64,000 bases of DNA, from contig JAIBCL010000003.1 of NCBI GenBank assembly GCA_019694165.1, positions 186,001 to 250,000 on the forward strand, read 5' to 3'. Made by a program: the position numbers and the translations under genes. Shown here one piece after another: positions 38,022-45,585 of the stretch. This DNA is from Verrucomicrobiaceae bacterium. GTDB lineage: Bacteria; Verrucomicrobiota; Verrucomicrobiia; Verrucomicrobiales; Verrucomicrobiaceae. Position 1 is the stretch's first letter. Each line of letters begins with the position of its first letter. The notes under the pieces are model-generated. The model saw nothing but the letters and a program-made list of their open reading frames with translations, was not told the origin of the DNA and made no database searches.

Positions 38022-39283
38022 CTTTCGTAAATCGGCAGAAACCGGTAGTTCAGCGCCAGGCCCAGCAGGGACATGCCGGTGCTGTAGGAGTTGTTGTTGA
38101 AGGAGCCGTTGTCGCCCTGCATCTCGTGCAGCTCGCGCACCTTCGCGGCGTTCCACTTTTGCCAGGCGTCGTAATCACCCTGAAAAAGCGCCTGCGCCAT
38201 GTAGTAGCGGAAGTACTCCGCGTAACTTCCGCTCTCGCGATGCTCCAGATTGTCGAGCAGGCGCCTGAGGCTTGCCTTGTATTGCTCGGTCTCCTTCGTC
38301 TTCGTCACCGCGCCGACGAGCGCGGAGATGGCCGTGAGATTCATCGATCCGCCCATGCCGCCGAAGCCGCCGCTGTAGGCCACGCTGCCGTCCTTGCCCG
38401 TACTGCGGCGCATGTAGTCCATCGCGCCATTGATCATGTCGTCGGCCACGTCCATGCCGGCGTTCCGCGCGGCGAGCAGGCCCATGAGCATGGCACCGCA
38501 GACCGACGTATCGGCATCGGTCGCATCCGGAGAGTAGCGCCACGCATTCCACTTGTTCTTCTTCTGCGAGGTCGCTGCACAGCGAATGCCGAGTTCCAGC
38601 GCCTGCCCGATCGACCGGACCTTGCTGCTGCCCTCCCACAGCAGCGATTCATCAACTACGCCGTAGGCTTCTGAGAGCGCGAGCATCGCAAAGCCGTGGT
38701 GATACATGCTGTTCGGCAGATAGCCGGTGGTCGCATCCTGCTTCGTGATGATCGCACGTACCGCTTTGCGCACCGTGCGCGCATAGCGTCCGTAGTTCGG
38801 GTCTTCGCCGCTCGCGAGGAACGCCATGAGACAGATGCCATCCACACCGCATCCGTCATTGCCGCCCTTCCAGCTTCCATCATCCGCCTGCGCGCCGACG
38901 AGGTATGACAGGCCGCGCTCATAGATCGTGTCCACCTCCGGCGGAATCTGTCCGCCAAAGCGCAGGCTCGGATCTTGCGCGTGAGTGACGGTGGTGAAGG
39001 CGAAGATGACAAGCAGCGAGCAGAGAGCGGCGATGGTGCCGCGAGATGTGATGCGTACGTGTTGGGGCAACCGACCGGCTTCCCCCTCACCCCGGCCCTC
39101 TCCCCAAGGGAGAGGGAGCAGACGAGCTGCCGCTCGAATAACCAACGTACATTCGATCAATGGCGCGGAGCGCCCTCGTCTCCCTCTCCCATGGGGAGAG
39201 GGCTGGGGTGAGGGGGTGATCCCTCGTTCGCTGCAAGCGCCACCGCTTCCCCATTCCGATTCGATCTCAGTGCCTGTCTTCAT
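38018..39283 (-). CDS. Prenyltransferase/squalene-cyclase-like alpha-toroid repeat protein, secreted
   Basis: 421 residues from ATG 39283 (ATGA overlap with the upstream stop). The mature part has repeated helical motifs of the squalene-hopene/prenyltransferase toroid: 'GLSYLVGAQADDGSWKG', 'GICLMAFLASGEDP', 'NSMYHHGFAMLALSEAYG', 'GAMLMGLLAARNAG', 'YMAQALFQGD'. The catalytic DxDD of true cyclases was not seen, so it is probably a non-enzymatic or peptide-processing relative. The signal-peptide core ('GTIAALCSLLVIFAF') begins only about 80 residues in, because a palindromic repeat occupies the 5' coding region. A TTG just before 'PQHVRITSRG' could be the working start. Similar proteins accompany MoxR/BatA clusters in PVC bacteria. 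Confidence 0.8.
   Translation of the reverse strand: MKTGTEIESEWGSGGACSERGITPSPQPSPHGRGRRGRSAPLIECTLVIRAAARLLPLPWGEGRGEGEAGRLPQHVRITSRGTIAALCSLLVIFAFTTVTHAQDPSLRFGGQIPPEVDTIYERGLSYLVGAQADDGSWKGGNDGCGVDGICLMAFLASGEDPNYGRYARTVRKAVRAIITKQDATTGYLPNSMYHHGFAMLALSEAYGVVDESLLWEGSSKVRSIGQALELGIRCAATSQKKNKWNAWRYSPDATDADTSVCGAMLMGLLAARNAGMDVADDMINGAMDYMRRSTGKDGSVAYSGGFGGMGGSMNLTAISALVGAVTKTKETEQYKASLRRLLDNLEHRESGSYAEYFRYYMAQALFQGDYDAWQKWNAAKVRELHEMQGDNGSFNNNSYSTGMSLLGLALNYRFLPIYER
39082..39222. repeat. Palindromic CCCTCACCCC-type repeat inside a coding region
   Basis: Left arm CCCCCTCACCCCGGCCCTCT (from 39082) and right arm AGAGGGCTGGGGTGAGGGGG (to about 39216), each backed by CTCCCC/GGGGAG words, around a middle of about 65 bp. 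This resembles the dispersed 'PSPQPSPHGRG' repeat of GC-rich bacteria; those are the residues it encodes here. It is in frame and has no stop codon. Confidence 0.8.
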
Positions 39284-41730
39284 CTCGGCCTCCCCACGCG
39301 GTTCTTGTGATTCTGCTGCAAATTCTCCCAGTAGTTCGACGCATTGCCCGAGTCCTCGCCCTGCCAGCGGTCGATCTGCGGCTTCGACAAAATCGCCTTC
39401 ATGTCCTTCTCCGGTACGCCCGCGAAGGGGATCAGGCAGCTGTAGGTTTCCAGATACCACGGCGTCTGGTTCGAGAAGTAGTCCTCGATGTCCGCGCTGT
39501 ATTCCTTCACGATGCCGCTGACAATCGGCTCGAGCTTGCCCCACTGCTCCGCGGTGAGTTGCTGCCGGCGGTCAAACTCCGCCATCACCGCGCCCACTTT
39601 CGCGCGATTGGCAAATTCACTCCGCGCATCCGTCTCCTTCTTCCACGCGGCGCGCTGCGCGTCGTTCAATGCGCGCTCCACGGTTTTTTTCCACACAGCA
39701 TTGTTGGCGGGGCCGTCGCCGTTGCCGCGGTTGTAGAAATAGTAGTCCTCCATGCCCGCCAGCCGTTGCTTGATGCCGCCGGCGTTCACGCCCTGGAGAT
39801 TCGAGCGCAGATTACTTTCGGTGTTCAGCTTCCAACCACCCAGCACCCGCTCCGCCGCTCCGCGCGCCGCCGTTTGCAAAAGCGCCGCACTCTCCGCGGG
39901 CAGCGCCGCCACGCGCACGGCGTCCTCGGCCTGGAGTTTCATCTCCGCGAACAGGCGCGTCTTCTCGGCGGCGCTGCGCTTCGTCAGATACTCGGAGACC
40001 TGAATCTCCACTTCCTCCGGTTCCTTCGGCCGCTCGGGTTCCTTCGGCTTTGGCGGCGCGGCGACATCTGGCGGCACAAAGTTGCGCCGGTTGTAGCGCG
40101 GATCCTTTTTCGCGGCCTCGCACGCCTCGCGCCAGTGAGCCACCTGCACGGGCTCAAGCACCGCCTTCAACTCCGCATCCGTAGCCGAAGCCGCGGCGGC
40201 GAAGAACTTGCCCGGGTCGAAGTCGTAATTGTATCGCGAGCGATACGCAGGCGACAGCTCCTCCACGTCCTTGAGCAATCGCTCGGCGATGGACTGCAGC
40301 TTCTCGCGCTGCTGCGCGGTGAACGCCACCTTCTTGTCCATCTCCGCGAGCAGCACCTGGCCGAGCGCACGCACGCGCCTGGCCTTCCGTGCATCGTTTG
40401 TCGCCGCGAGCTGCTTCTGCTCCTCGGGCGTGAGCAGCTTTTCCAGCGCCGCTTTGAATTCGGGATCGTTCTGCGGCAGGTCGTTGTCATCGAGGCCGAT
40501 GTAATAGCGCCCCTGCTTGCGCACACGCTCACGCGCCTGGCTGTCGAGCTTGTCGAGCTGCTCCCTCGCGACGCGCGTGTAGGTCTTCTCAGCGTTCTCG
40601 AGCGCCGCCTTCACCGCCGGCTCCAGCGCCTTCGCGCGCTCAGGCGACAAGCTCAGCGCCGTGACCAGATTGCCGGTCTCGATTTCGAGTCCCGACTTCC
40701 AATACTGCGTCATCTGATCGATGCCCGGTTTCAACAAAGCGGGAATTTCCTTTTCAAACTTCGCCTTCTCCTCCGCCTCGTGCTTCTTCCACGCCACCAT
40801 TTCCCCGGGCGTGACGATGCTCGCAAGCGCCTGCTGCCAAGCGGGATCCTCGGTCGGATCGAGGTCCATGTAGTAGCCGTTGAACGTGCCGCGCCCACGC
40901 GCGCTCGTCTCGGCACGGCGCCTCGCAACTTCGAAGCGCAGGCATTCCGTCGCGTGATCGACTTCCGCCTTGCATAAACGGTCCACGATGGCCGTCGCGG
41001 CCTCGCCGAGTCTTTTCTGACGGTCCTTGTCCAGCTTTATCTCCCGCGCGAGGTCGTTCACCTTCTGCCCCATCATCATCGTCACGCCCTCGCGCTGGTT
41101 CTCGTCCCAGCCCTTCAACAAGGCGGCCACTTCATCGTCACGCTTCTTCCAGGTTTCCTTTGCCGCCTTCTCCCATTTCGTGAACTCCTCGGCGGACAAA
41201 ATCGACTTCAGCGACGTGCTCCACACGGGCTGCTCGTCCGGCAGCCTGCACCCCAGCACCAGCCGGCTCACGGCGATGCCTTCGAGATACCAGTTCCTGA
41301 TCAAGCCCAGCGCGCGCGTCGGACTGGGCGTGTTCAGCCGCACGCGATTCGTCTCAGTCACCGCCTGCTTCCACGGCTTCATCGTTCCATCCACCGCGCG
41401 CTTCGCCGCCGCTTCGATCTCCTTCTTCTTCGCGCCGTCAGTGATGCCTGTGGTCGAGAGCAATTCTTCGACGACACCCTGCATGTGCTCCTCGATGTCC
41501 TTCCGCCGCAGCGGCTCCATCTTGTCCGCGATGGCCGCCAGTTCCTTCTCCACCCGCGGGTCAAGCGCCACCTTCGCCCGCACCCACCACGGCTGCTTCG
41601 GGTCCGGTTTGTCGGCAGCGAATGCGGCGGATGAGGTGATGACGACGAGAGCGAGGATAGATGGCCGAAAGAAACGAAAGAAGGAAAAAAGGGGTGCTGC
41701 TGTCCGTCCAGCGCCAACGGCGCGTCCCAT
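39280..41730 (-). CDS. Secreted helical-repeat protein, unknown
   Basis: 816 residues from ATG 41730; the longer frame to 42102 runs through a repeat element. Signal-like core 'SILALVVITSSAAFA-ADK' at about residues 24-42. The rest is strongly helical and charged. A loose unit recurs at least five times: an aromatic pair (WYLEG, YYMDLD, YYIGLD, YNYDFD, YYFYN), about 20 residues, then 'L-(S/T)-xx-E-xxx-W/L' and a long amphipathic helix starting 'LTxxQ/LSPER'. The LTxxQ-like helices recall CpxP/Spy-type periplasmic proteins, but no family is assigned. It lies between the DUF4175-like and cyclase-like genes; the stop overlaps the next start as ATGA. Confidence 0.75.
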   Translation of the reverse strand: MGRAVGAGRTAAPLFSFFRFFRPSILALVVITSSAAFAADKPDPKQPWWVRAKVALDPRVEKELAAIADKMEPLRRKDIEEHMQGVVEELLSTTGITDGAKKKEIEAAAKRAVDGTMKPWKQAVTETNRVRLNTPSPTRALGLIRNWYLEGIAVSRLVLGCRLPDEQPVWSTSLKSILSAEEFTKWEKAAKETWKKRDDEVAALLKGWDENQREGVTMMMGQKVNDLAREIKLDKDRQKRLGEAATAIVDRLCKAEVDHATECLRFEVARRRAETSARGRGTFNGYYMDLDPTEDPAWQQALASIVTPGEMVAWKKHEAEEKAKFEKEIPALLKPGIDQMTQYWKSGLEIETGNLVTALSLSPERAKALEPAVKAALENAEKTYTRVAREQLDKLDSQARERVRKQGRYYIGLDDNDLPQNDPEFKAALEKLLTPEEQKQLAATNDARKARRVRALGQVLLAEMDKKVAFTAQQREKLQSIAERLLKDVEELSPAYRSRYNYDFDPGKFFAAAASATDAELKAVLEPVQVAHWREACEAAKKDPRYNRRNFVPPDVAAPPKPKEPERPKEPEEVEIQVSEYLTKRSAAEKTRLFAEMKLQAEDAVRVAALPAESAALLQTAARGAAERVLGGWKLNTESNLRSNLQGVNAGGIKQRLAGMEDYYFYNRGNGDGPANNAVWKKTVERALNDAQRAAWKKETDARSEFANRAKVGAVMAEFDRRQQLTAEQWGKLEPIVSGIVKEYSADIEDYFSNQTPWYLETYSCLIPFAGVPEKDMKAILSKPQIDRWQGEDSGNASNYWENLQQNHKNRVGRPR

Positions 41731-42077
41731 TCTAGCCCGGGGTTTCAACCCCAGGACACGAGCGCAAGAGAAAGCCAAGCGCTGTAAGCGCGTCTCATGA
41801 GGTGAAGGTGTCGTTCCGTCTGCGTCAACGCTACGTGCATGACACGCGCTTACAGCGCTTCTTGCTCTCTCCGCTCCGAAACCTGGGGTTGAAACCCCAG
41901 GCTGTGATGAGCCGCGCCGTTGGCGCTGATGAGGTGATGGCGTGGCCGATGGTGATGCATATGCTGATGACAATGCCGACGCAGCGACGATCTCACGATC
42001 ATCCGCACCCATCACCAACTCGCTGAAAATCTCCCTGCTGGTCCTCACCTCTTTTGTTTCTTTCGTTTCTTTCGGCC
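41663..42077. repeat. Composite palindromic element E5 (outer GCCGAAAG arms)
   Basis: Outer arms GGCCGAAAGAAACGAAAGAA (from 41663) and TTTCTTTCGTTTCTTTCGGC (to 42076) match over 19 bases and are the same arms as in the four shorter elements of this cluster. Here they enclose about 360 bp with a second, unrelated palindrome. The left arm lies inside the reading frame of the helical-repeat protein, just before the signal-peptide core. Together with the DUF4175 stop at 42099 it accounts for the gene-free stretch 41731-42098. Confidence 0.8.
41709..41929. repeat. Inner palindrome nested in element E5
   Basis: CAGCGCCAACGGCGCG (41709-41724) is mirrored by CGCGCCGTTGGCGCTG (41914-41929). Inside, GGGGTTTCAACCCCAGG and AGCGCTGTAAGCGCG recur as the reverse complement on the right half. 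A MITE-like or REP-like unit about 220 bp long. The start codon chosen for the helical-repeat protein (41730) lies in its left arm. Confidence 0.75.
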
Positions 42078-42098
42078 AATCTCTCACGCCACCCCACG

Positions 42099-45000
42099 TC
42101 ACTTCGCGCCGCGCTGGCCTTCGAGGTTGTTGAAGTAGGCATCGAGGCCGCTCTTGAACTCTTCGGGGAATTCCTTCCCGGCGCGACCTGTCGCTTGTCC
42201 GACGGGACGCGCGGTGACGGAGCTGTTTGCATCGGATCCGGGGCCTAGATCAGCGAGAGCCGCTGATGAAGCACTGGCCGCCGTGCCGCCACCGCCGGGA
42301 TTCGATCCGCCTCCACCGCCGCCTTTGCCGGCGCGCTTGGCTTGGAGCAGAAGCTCGATGGCTTCCGTCTCGGCTGCGATCGCTTTGTCTCCTGTGTCGG
42401 GCGACAAAAGAATGCCCTGCGCATCCTGCATCACGAAGACGACGGCATTCAGCAGCTTCAGCTCCTTGCCAAACTTCTGCGCGCCTTCCGGGATCGCGAG
42501 GATGTCGTCGATGGCCGTCTGCGTGTGCGCGCCGATGCCACCCTGCTTCTTCCCGAGCGCCTTCGCATCGACGGTGAACTTGTCTTTCTCGAGCGAGGCT
42601 TTCGAGTTCTCCAGTTCGCGCGTCTCGTCGCGCAGCTTCATTTCATCGCGCAGGGCTTGCATCACCTTAAGCACGATCTCCGGCGGCAGGCTGTCGCCGC
42701 TGCAGCTTGAGCAGGATTTGCAATTGCTCGCCGCGACGAGTTCTTCCGCCCAACGGTCGAGCGTGTCGGCCCAATACTCGGAGCCGAGCAGGCCCTGACC
42801 GGTGAGATTCGCGGTCACCTTTTCCCCGCCGCGTGCGAGTGCGCGCACGACTTCGGTCTTCTTCATCTGATCGAGGATCGTCTTGAAGCGCGCGTCCTGC
42901 TTCCGCTGGAAGTAGGCTTCGAGATCGCTCTGAATCACGCGCACGACTTCGCTCTGATCCTTTTGATTCTTGGCGATCGGCTTCGCAGCAGCGACCTCCG
43001 CGCGCTCGATGCCGAAGGAGTCGAGCGTCTTCTGGCTGATGCTCGATGCGATGCCCATCTGCTGCCGCGAGGCCGCTTTGAAGCGCTTCACGAACGTGCT
43101 CGACTCGAGGCTCGCCAAAATCTCGCCGAGCTGATCCGACACCTTCGCGAACTCCGCGAGCAAATCCTTCTGCTCGGTGATCGCCTGATCCATCTTCTGC
43201 TGCGCGGGCGACTCAGCGGGCTTCGGTTGTTCCTCGTCCTTCTTCTTGTCTGGCGCTGCGGCGAGTTGAGTGGTTGGCAGCTTCAATTTGCCGCCGCCCG
43301 GTGGCTTCGGTGCTGCATTCGGATCAGCAGGCTTTGCTTCCGGCGGCTTCATGAAGCCAGCTTCGCGATCTGCAATGCTCGGAGCCGGCGGCTTCGCTGG
43401 CGCGTTCGGGTCGATAGGTGCCGGCGGCTTCGGTGCGCTGGGCAAAGGTGCGCCCTGCGTGACGCTTGGGCCGCTCTTGTTCTGAGCGCCGGGTGATTGC
43501 TTCGCGCCATCGGTCTTCTCGGGCTTGCCTGCTCCGTCCGACTTCGACGCCGTCTGCTGCGCACCATTCGGCTTGCCGTCCTGCGGCTGCGATTTGCCAC
43601 TCTGCGCGCCGGCGGTTTGCTTCAAAAGATCCGACACGCTCGGCATGCGATTGGCCGAGATGTCCTTCAGCGACTTCAGCATCGTGGCCCACGATTCGAG
43701 GCGCTTCGCGTCGAACTCATCATTCTTCGTCGCCTGCTCGACGAGACTGCGGCCCGAGTTCGTGAGACTGTCCACGCGCGAGGCTTGCGCATTTTCCGCA
43801 GCGGCCTGCTGCGAGACGCGACGGCGGTTTTCCGGACGATCCAGCTCGGCGGCGCTCAACTGGCGCAGCTCTTTGTTCATCTCGTGAAGCTGCTGTTCCT
43901 TCTCGTAACTCTCCTTCGCCACTTCGAGCCATTTGCCGAACTGCTCCGTCAGCCACAGCGCGTGATCGGTCTTGTTCAGCACGTGCAGCACGAACGCCGC
44001 CGACCGCGAGCGCTGACGGCCCGGCAGGTAATCATCCGTCCACGCGCGCACTTCGATGGTCTGCGGCTCGACGCCGTCGCGAGTGGCACAAAAGGTCGCG
44101 CGCGCCTGCAGATCGCGTTTCTCCGGCGCACCGCTCGCGGCGATCTTCTCGCCGGTGATCGGCGTCTTGCCGTCGCCCTTCATCATCGAGCCCGTCCATT
44201 CGAGACCGACGCGTTTCACACCAAAATCATCCGCTGTCGTGATGTCGAATGTGACGACTTCGGAATCGAGCACCACCTGCTCGAGCGTCTCGCGGCTGGC
44301 GACGATCTTCGGCGCTTCGTCTTCCACCGCGCGCACTTTCAGCACGAGCGGCTCGCGCGGCGTGAGGCCGTCGCGATCCTGCCAGTTGAAGGTCTTCTCC
44401 TCGTCGGCGCGGACCGTCTTGTAGTCGGTCACGATTTTTTCGCCGGCCACTTTTTGCTTTTTGCCGTCGAGCTCCGCACTCGCGAGATCGCGACTGGCTT
44501 TTGCTTCAAAGGCCGCCTCCGCGCCCTTCAACACGCTCACCGATCCGCCGCGCACGTCGATGCTCGGTTCCGTTTTGTATTCGAGATACTTCGGCAGCTT
44601 CAGTTTCACGGACATCTCCGCGAGTTCAGGCCGCGTGCGCGGCTGCACGAGCATTGTCTTCCGCACATCGCCGAGCGACACATCGAGCGGCACGTCTTTC
44701 TTCTGCGGCGGGAAGGCAAACTTGTAACTGCCCTCCGCCAGCTTCGCCTTCACCTGCGGCTGCTTCTCGATGCGACCCTTGCCTTCCGTCGGCGACCATT
44801 GCGTGTTCGCCGCGAGCTTCACGGGCAATTCAAACGCTTCGGCATAAGGCACGACCTTGTGATCCGGCAGCGGCTCGACTTTCGCGAACGTGAAACGCTC
44901 CACATCGCGCCACGGCGTGAGCCAGCGGGCAAATGCATTCCGCGCCGCTTCGTTCACGACGACAAATCCCAGCACCGCCACTGCCACGGCGCCACCTGCC

Positions 45001-45467
45001 GCCCACGACCACTGACGATGCCGCGCATCCGGCACAGCCTGCGTGAAATCACGATCCTTCACCGCCTCCGCCGCCTGAGCCATCGCCGCCTCGACCAATC
45101 GCTCACTGCGTCCCTGCGACGCGTGATCGAGCCGCGCGAGTTCGACGATGCCGAGCAATTGATCACCGAGTCGCGGAAACGTCCGCCGCAGCAACCGCGC
45201 TGCATCTTCGAGACGACGCTGACGCCAAACCCAGCGATGCCATTTTAGTGGCAGCCCGAGCCCCAACGTCGCCGCACCAGCGATCAAGATCGATCCGCGC
45301 AACCACGACGGCGTCTCCATGAGACGGTCGAGGATGAAGACGACCAAATAAGAGAGCGCGAGGCCGAAGAGAGCCGCGAGCAGGCCCTCAGCAAGTTTCA
45401 CAGCCCAAACGCGCTGACGGAAGTCCGCGAGCTTGGTTTCCAAGATTGGTGGTAGTTGAGTTTTCAT
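42099..45467 (-). CDS. DUF4175-like membrane protein
   Basis: 1122 residues from ATG 45467. Two N-terminal transmembrane segments (about 26-45 and 52-72) and a third near 150-172, then a large periplasmic part with Ig-like beta domains ('VKLKLPKYLEYKTEPSIDVR', 'VDDFGVKRV'-type region). A Pro/Lys/Gln-rich linker (about 620-750) and coiled-coil helices follow. The C-terminus is Gly-rich and ends 'EEFKSGLDAYFNNLE', a tail often seen in planctomycete members next to BatA/VWA genes. Two Cys pairs, 'CKSCSSC', lie near residue 920. The start directly abuts hairpin element E4. Role unknown; probable large envelope component of the MoxR-dependent system. Confidence 0.82.
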   Translation of the reverse strand: MKTQLPPILETKLADFRQRVWAVKLAEGLLAALFGLALSYLVVFILDRLMETPSWLRGSILIAGAATLGLGLPLKWHRWVWRQRRLEDAARLLRRTFPRLGDQLLGIVELARLDHASQGRSERLVEAAMAQAAEAVKDRDFTQAVPDARHRQWSWAAGGAVAVAVLGFVVVNEAARNAFARWLTPWRDVERFTFAKVEPLPDHKVVPYAEAFELPVKLAANTQWSPTEGKGRIEKQPQVKAKLAEGSYKFAFPPQKKDVPLDVSLGDVRKTMLVQPRTRPELAEMSVKLKLPKYLEYKTEPSIDVRGGSVSVLKGAEAAFEAKASRDLASAELDGKKQKVAGEKIVTDYKTVRADEEKTFNWQDRDGLTPREPLVLKVRAVEDEAPKIVASRETLEQVVLDSEVVTFDITTADDFGVKRVGLEWTGSMMKGDGKTPITGEKIAASGAPEKRDLQARATFCATRDGVEPQTIEVRAWTDDYLPGRQRSRSAAFVLHVLNKTDHALWLTEQFGKWLEVAKESYEKEQQLHEMNKELRQLSAAELDRPENRRRVSQQAAAENAQASRVDSLTNSGRSLVEQATKNDEFDAKRLESWATMLKSLKDISANRMPSVSDLLKQTAGAQSGKSQPQDGKPNGAQQTASKSDGAGKPEKTDGAKQSPGAQNKSGPSVTQGAPLPSAPKPPAPIDPNAPAKPPAPSIADREAGFMKPPEAKPADPNAAPKPPGGGKLKLPTTQLAAAPDKKKDEEQPKPAESPAQQKMDQAITEQKDLLAEFAKVSDQLGEILASLESSTFVKRFKAASRQQMGIASSISQKTLDSFGIERAEVAAAKPIAKNQKDQSEVVRVIQSDLEAYFQRKQDARFKTILDQMKKTEVVRALARGGEKVTANLTGQGLLGSEYWADTLDRWAEELVAASNCKSCSSCSGDSLPPEIVLKVMQALRDEMKLRDETRELENSKASLEKDKFTVDAKALGKKQGGIGAHTQTAIDDILAIPEGAQKFGKELKLLNAVVFVMQDAQGILLSPDTGDKAIAAETEAIELLLQAKRAGKGGGGGGSNPGGGGTAASASSAALADLGPGSDANSSVTARPVGQATGRAGKEFPEEFKSGLDAYFNNLEGQRGAK

Positions 45468-45581
45468 GGCCGAAAAAAACGAAAAAAGGAAAAGAAGGGT
45501 TTGGTGCGCTGATTGAACCCGTGGTTGTCGCGAAGGAAGCTCATGAAATTCATTTTTTGGTTTCTTTCGTTTCTTTCGGCC
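45468..45581. repeat. Intercistronic hairpin repeat E4
   Basis: Arms GGCCGAAAAAAACGAAAAAA (45468-) and TTTCTTTCGTTTCTTTCGGC (to 45580) around a spacer of about 50 bp. It fills the whole gap between the VWA/GATase stop (45586) and the DUF4175 start (45467), touching the ATG itself. Confidence 0.85.
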
Positions 45582-45585
45582 ATCC

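Noticed and set aside
38018..39283. True squalene-hopene cyclase
   Set aside because: Too short, secreted, and the catalytic Asp-rich motif is not seen.
39307..40977. 556-codon open frame on the plus strand
   Set aside because: Antisense to the helical-repeat protein; Leu/Arg-rich shadow.
43497..45248. 583-codon open frame on the plus strand
   Set aside because: Antisense to the DUF4175-like gene, which has transmembrane segments and a family-like tail.
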